A stretch of DNA of 64,000 nt from Spirochaetales bacterium (GTDB taxonomy: Bacteria > Spirochaetota > Spirochaetia > DSM-2461). Shown here one piece after another: positions 61,956 to 64,000 of the stretch. The stretch covers positions 1 through 64,000 of the forward strand of contig JAKSCK010000169.1 in assembly GCA_022360655.1 (NCBI GenBank), given 5' to 3'. Below the pieces are notes generated by a model. It searched no databases. It was given only the letters and a program-made list of their open reading frames with translations, and had not been told where the DNA came from. Position 1 is the first letter of the stretch; each line of letters opens with the position of its first letter. The translations under genes were made by a program, and so were the position numbers.

Positions 61956-62137
61956 GAAACACTCTCTCTCATAAGTCTTGGTGAGCCAAAAGAAATGTTC
62001 ATTGCGTTCGTCAATGCAATGAACATGGAATCTCTTCATCGTTGATTCCTCCCAAGCCTTAGATATAAATCTCTGAACTGCAAAATACTTATATCTTTCT
62101 GTGCACTTCCGATAATCAATGGTGTGCGGAGGTGGAA

Positions 62138-62521
62138 ATGATGCGGTTTGGAGTGGCCGGTCAGCTCTCAGCTTTACAACTGGTAGGGTCAGGCCGAGCA
62201 GGTGGACGTGTGTCTCTTCCTGTGAAGCCCATTCATACAGTCTATGCTCAATTCCGTCATGTCTCAGGTCATCCTTCCTTGGATTGGCAAAACCCCGTAC
62301 CTTTGTCCAAAGTACAAATTTTAAACAGTTTGATTGAAAGTCTTCAACGAACCAAAGGTGAAGCGCTAGAAACCCCAGTTGGCTTGGGGAATGATCCAGA
62401 GCGTGCCAAAGCATTGATTGAACAGTATGCCTCAGAGCTTCATCGCATTGTTCGTTCTGCCCCTCAAGCTTTTGGTAGCGGTGGAGAGGCTGTTGGCCTG
62501 GCCTTCAATGTCACAGCCTGA
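62138..62521 (+). CDS. Hypothetical protein, possibly spirochaete-specific
   Basis: 127 residues from the ATG at 62138 (GGAGG five bases before). MMRFGVAGQLSALQLVGSGRAGGRVSLPVKP at the start, then a helical region (SKVQILNSLIESLQRTKGEALE, GLGNDPERAKALIEQYASELHRIV). No signal peptide or known motif. It is eight bases upstream of the membrane protein gene and probably co-transcribed. The 180 bases between the zinc-finger gene and this one show nothing else. Confidence 0.6.
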   Translation: MMRFGVAGQLSALQLVGSGRAGGRVSLPVKPIHTVYAQFRHVSGHPSLDWQNPVPLSKVQILNSLIESLQRTKGEALETPVGLGNDPERAKALIEQYASELHRIVRSAPQAFGSGGEAVGLAFNVTA

Positions 62522-62529
62522 AAGCCAAA

Positions 62530-63504
62530 ATGATTCAACTTCTTCTTTCTGCCAGCATTGCCCTTTTCACCTATCTCATCCTCCCCTTCTGGGGCGGGCT
62601 TCGAGTACGGCGTCAATGGCGGTATTTTCGTGAAACGCTTCAACAATCTGTGGAATTCCAGCAACCACGTTTTGCTGGTTCTTGGAAGAATGGCATGCAT
62701 GGTTTGCATCGTTTTCTTGGACGAATCGAGGCCTTGCAAGGCGATGATCAGCTGTGGATCAGAGGAGCTCAAGTTACTCTTCGTGTTCAAGCATCCAAGG
62801 CGCATATCTACATTCTTTCTTCCACATCACTCCCTCCCTCTGATGCTCGGGCCCTTCTAGAGGAGCGTCTTCCAGAAGAGGCACCAAGAAAAATTTCCTG
62901 GCGCCAACTTTCTTCCCTTCAAGAGGGAATGCAGGTCTATGCCATTGGCTCTCTTCATGTTCAAGATGATATGTATGGAATGCAAGGAACCCCAGATTCT
63001 CCTCTTTGGTTGATTTTACATGAAGGTTCTGATGTTGTCCCTCGTGCGATATGGTCAGGGAGACAGGCCAATGAATATTGGAATACCTTCACACCCTGGT
63101 CTCTTCTGATTGGGGGACTCTCCTTGCTATTTCTCACACTCCTTCAACTGCGGAGTGGAAGCACCATGGGAATGCGATGGTCGCTATTCATGACACTTTT
63201 TCCCATCTATCCTTTTCTTCCTCCAGGAGTGGTGTTTTTTGCTCTCTATCTAGGGAACTGGAGGCGAGCCCGTTTTCTTCGAGCAGAGCGGGATTTGCTC
63301 AGACTCAGTCAGCATCTCAACCGCAAACAAATCTCGGATCCTCTCACATCATGGAGAGGTGATTTTTCCCGAGATATTCCCTCTCTTATCCAAGCCTGTC
63401 GACGGAAAGCTTTTTTTGCAGAACTTGCAGCACTTCTTTCTCTTCTCACAGGTCTCATCCTGAATGCTTTTCTCGTATTGGTGGTGATCAATGCAATGGT
63501 TTAA
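62530..63504 (+). CDS. Membrane protein of unknown function
   Basis: 324 residues with one N-terminal helix (IQLLLSASIALFTYLILPFW), a soluble stretch of about 150 residues and a C-terminal cluster of three or four helices (WSLLIGGLSLLFLTLLQL, LFMTLFPIYPFLPPGVVFFALYLG, LAALLSLLTGLILNAFLVLVVI). The soluble part has OB/NfeD-like strands (RIEALQGDDQLWIRGAQVTLRV) but I cannot name it. Its end overlaps the next gene by 14 bases, which ties it to the exported protein downstream. Confidence 0.65.
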   Translation: MIQLLLSASIALFTYLILPFWGGLRVRRQWRYFRETLQQSVEFQQPRFAGSWKNGMHGLHRFLGRIEALQGDDQLWIRGAQVTLRVQASKAHIYILSSTSLPPSDARALLEERLPEEAPRKISWRQLSSLQEGMQVYAIGSLHVQDDMYGMQGTPDSPLWLILHEGSDVVPRAIWSGRQANEYWNTFTPWSLLIGGLSLLFLTLLQLRSGSTMGMRWSLFMTLFPIYPFLPPGVVFFALYLGNWRRARFLRAERDLLRLSQHLNRKQISDPLTSWRGDFSRDIPSLIQACRRKAFFAELAALLSLLTGLILNAFLVLVVINAMV

Positions 63505-64000
63505 GGTCAAGTCTTCATGGACAAACAGAAGAACAAAAATGGGACTCATACTCTTGTTGTTTTTCTCTGCTTTTTTGCTGGACGCCCAGGAGGATGGCGT
63601 GCTTCTTCGGTACAGCCATGAAGAAGGAGATTTGTGGAATATTGTAAGCCAGGTTCAGCAGACTGTGACAGAGAATGGCGAAGTTCTGTATGAGACGGAA
63701 ATACTCAATAAAATTTCAGCTCAAGTGACTCGGGCCAGAAATGGTGATGGCCTGATTGCCAATACCTACAGCATCGCGGAAAAATCGGATGGACGTTACA
63801 TCCGATCCTCAGAACATCTCGTCAGTTATGCCCGAGATGTTCGTGGAAGAGTTTCGGGGATTCCTCAAAATTCACCTGTGCCAACTGTGCGCAATGTTCC
63901 TGTGTTTCCTGAGAATCCCTTGCTACCTGGCGAGGAGTGGGAGGAATCAGGAAGTGAAATATTTGATTTGAATCTGAGTTTTGGAATCCCCACAACAATC
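63491..64000 (+). CDS. Exported protein, N-terminal part (cut by window end), OmpA-family-like
   Basis: The frame from the ATG at 63491 stays open to the window edge: at least 170 residues. A signal peptide (MGLILLLFFSAFLLDA) is followed by VLLRYSHEEGDLWNIVSQVQQTV, EILNKISAQVTRA and VRNVPVFPENPLLPGEEWEESG. This resembles the N-terminal domain of spirochaete OmpA-like proteins, whose peptidoglycan-binding OmpA domain would lie beyond the window. That identification is from memory of the family and is tentative. It overlaps the previous gene by 14 bases. Confidence 0.65.
   Translation, partial: MQWFKVKSSWTNRRTKMGLILLLFFSAFLLDAQEDGVLLRYSHEEGDLWNIVSQVQQTVTENGEVLYETEILNKISAQVTRARNGDGLIANTYSIAEKSDGRYIRSSEHLVSYARDVRGRVSGIPQNSPVPTVRNVPVFPENPLLPGEEWEESGSEIFDLNLSFGIPTTI

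Noticed and set aside
1-64000. CRISPR array, tRNA, rRNA, insertion sequence or prophage
   Set aside because: No regularly spaced direct repeats, no cloverleaf or rRNA-like segment and no transposase, integrase or phage gene was recognised by eye; short or degenerate tRNA genes could still be missed.

Overview
The window reads as chromosomal DNA of a free-living, anaerobic, sugar-using spirochaete; the phylum is an inference. Supporting signs are a class I (archaeal-type) lysyl-tRNA synthetase, a complete Bat operon, sugar-binding proteins whose signal peptides end in FAEGQ/FAAGT-type sequences, a C-terminal fragment-free N-terminus of a spirochaete-style OmpA-family protein, a four-subunit 2-oxoacid:ferredoxin oxidoreductase, and a strict-anaerobe type hybrid cluster protein. 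No rRNA, tRNA, CRISPR array, phage or insertion sequence was recognised.

Layout. 0-1.2 kb: a GT4 glycosyltransferase that may start outside the window. 1.3-5.3 kb: a tightly overlapping operon korD-korA-korB-korC plus an AspT/YidE-type transporter. 5.5-10 kb: a PAS-GAF-GGDEF diguanylate cyclase, a convergent lipoprotein glycosidase, and a coupled pair of regulators (membrane LuxR-type and Crp/Fnr). 10-14.3 kb: a CstA-type transporter behind a LytS/LytTR two-component system, the arrangement of pyruvate-sensing BtsS/BtsR-BtsT. 14.4-19.5 kb: an intracellular GH5 enzyme with a sugar ABC importer and a divergent AraC regulator.

19.6-32.4 kb is the most unusual region. Two paralogous Ig-like lipoproteins bracket a LacI regulator with an elaborate tandem operator and a co-directional run: ADP-ribosylglycohydrolase-family enzyme, two permeases, a binding protein, a terminator, a second ADP-ribosylglycohydrolase fused to a C-terminal beta-rich region, and CitD-, CitE- and CitF-like lyase subunits. 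The CitD-like carrier has Lys where the prosthetic-group Ser is expected. I recognise every family but not the pathway.

32.5-38.6 kb: hcp, an exported protein of unknown function, and a phage-shock module (pspA, a small membrane protein, pspC) with a clear sigma-54 promoter, divergent from pspF. 38.7-47.4 kb: housekeeping genes (slyD, HAD phosphatase, rlpA, nitrilase-family amidase, lysS, era, clpP, rmuC). 47.8-52.1 kb: an RND efflux pump pair without an outer-membrane channel gene. 52.1-61.2 kb: argJ preceded by a small ORF, then a Bat operon ending in an Smr-domain gene. 61.2-64 kb: infA, a DksA/TraR-type zinc-finger gene, two spirochaete-style unknowns and an exported protein cut by the window end.

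A recurring non-coding theme is a family of gene-end hairpins flanked by a TAAATCGACC-like box, sometimes as inward-facing pairs and several times sharing the stop codon of the gene. Both ABC importers lack an ATPase gene, so a shared ATPase elsewhere is likely.
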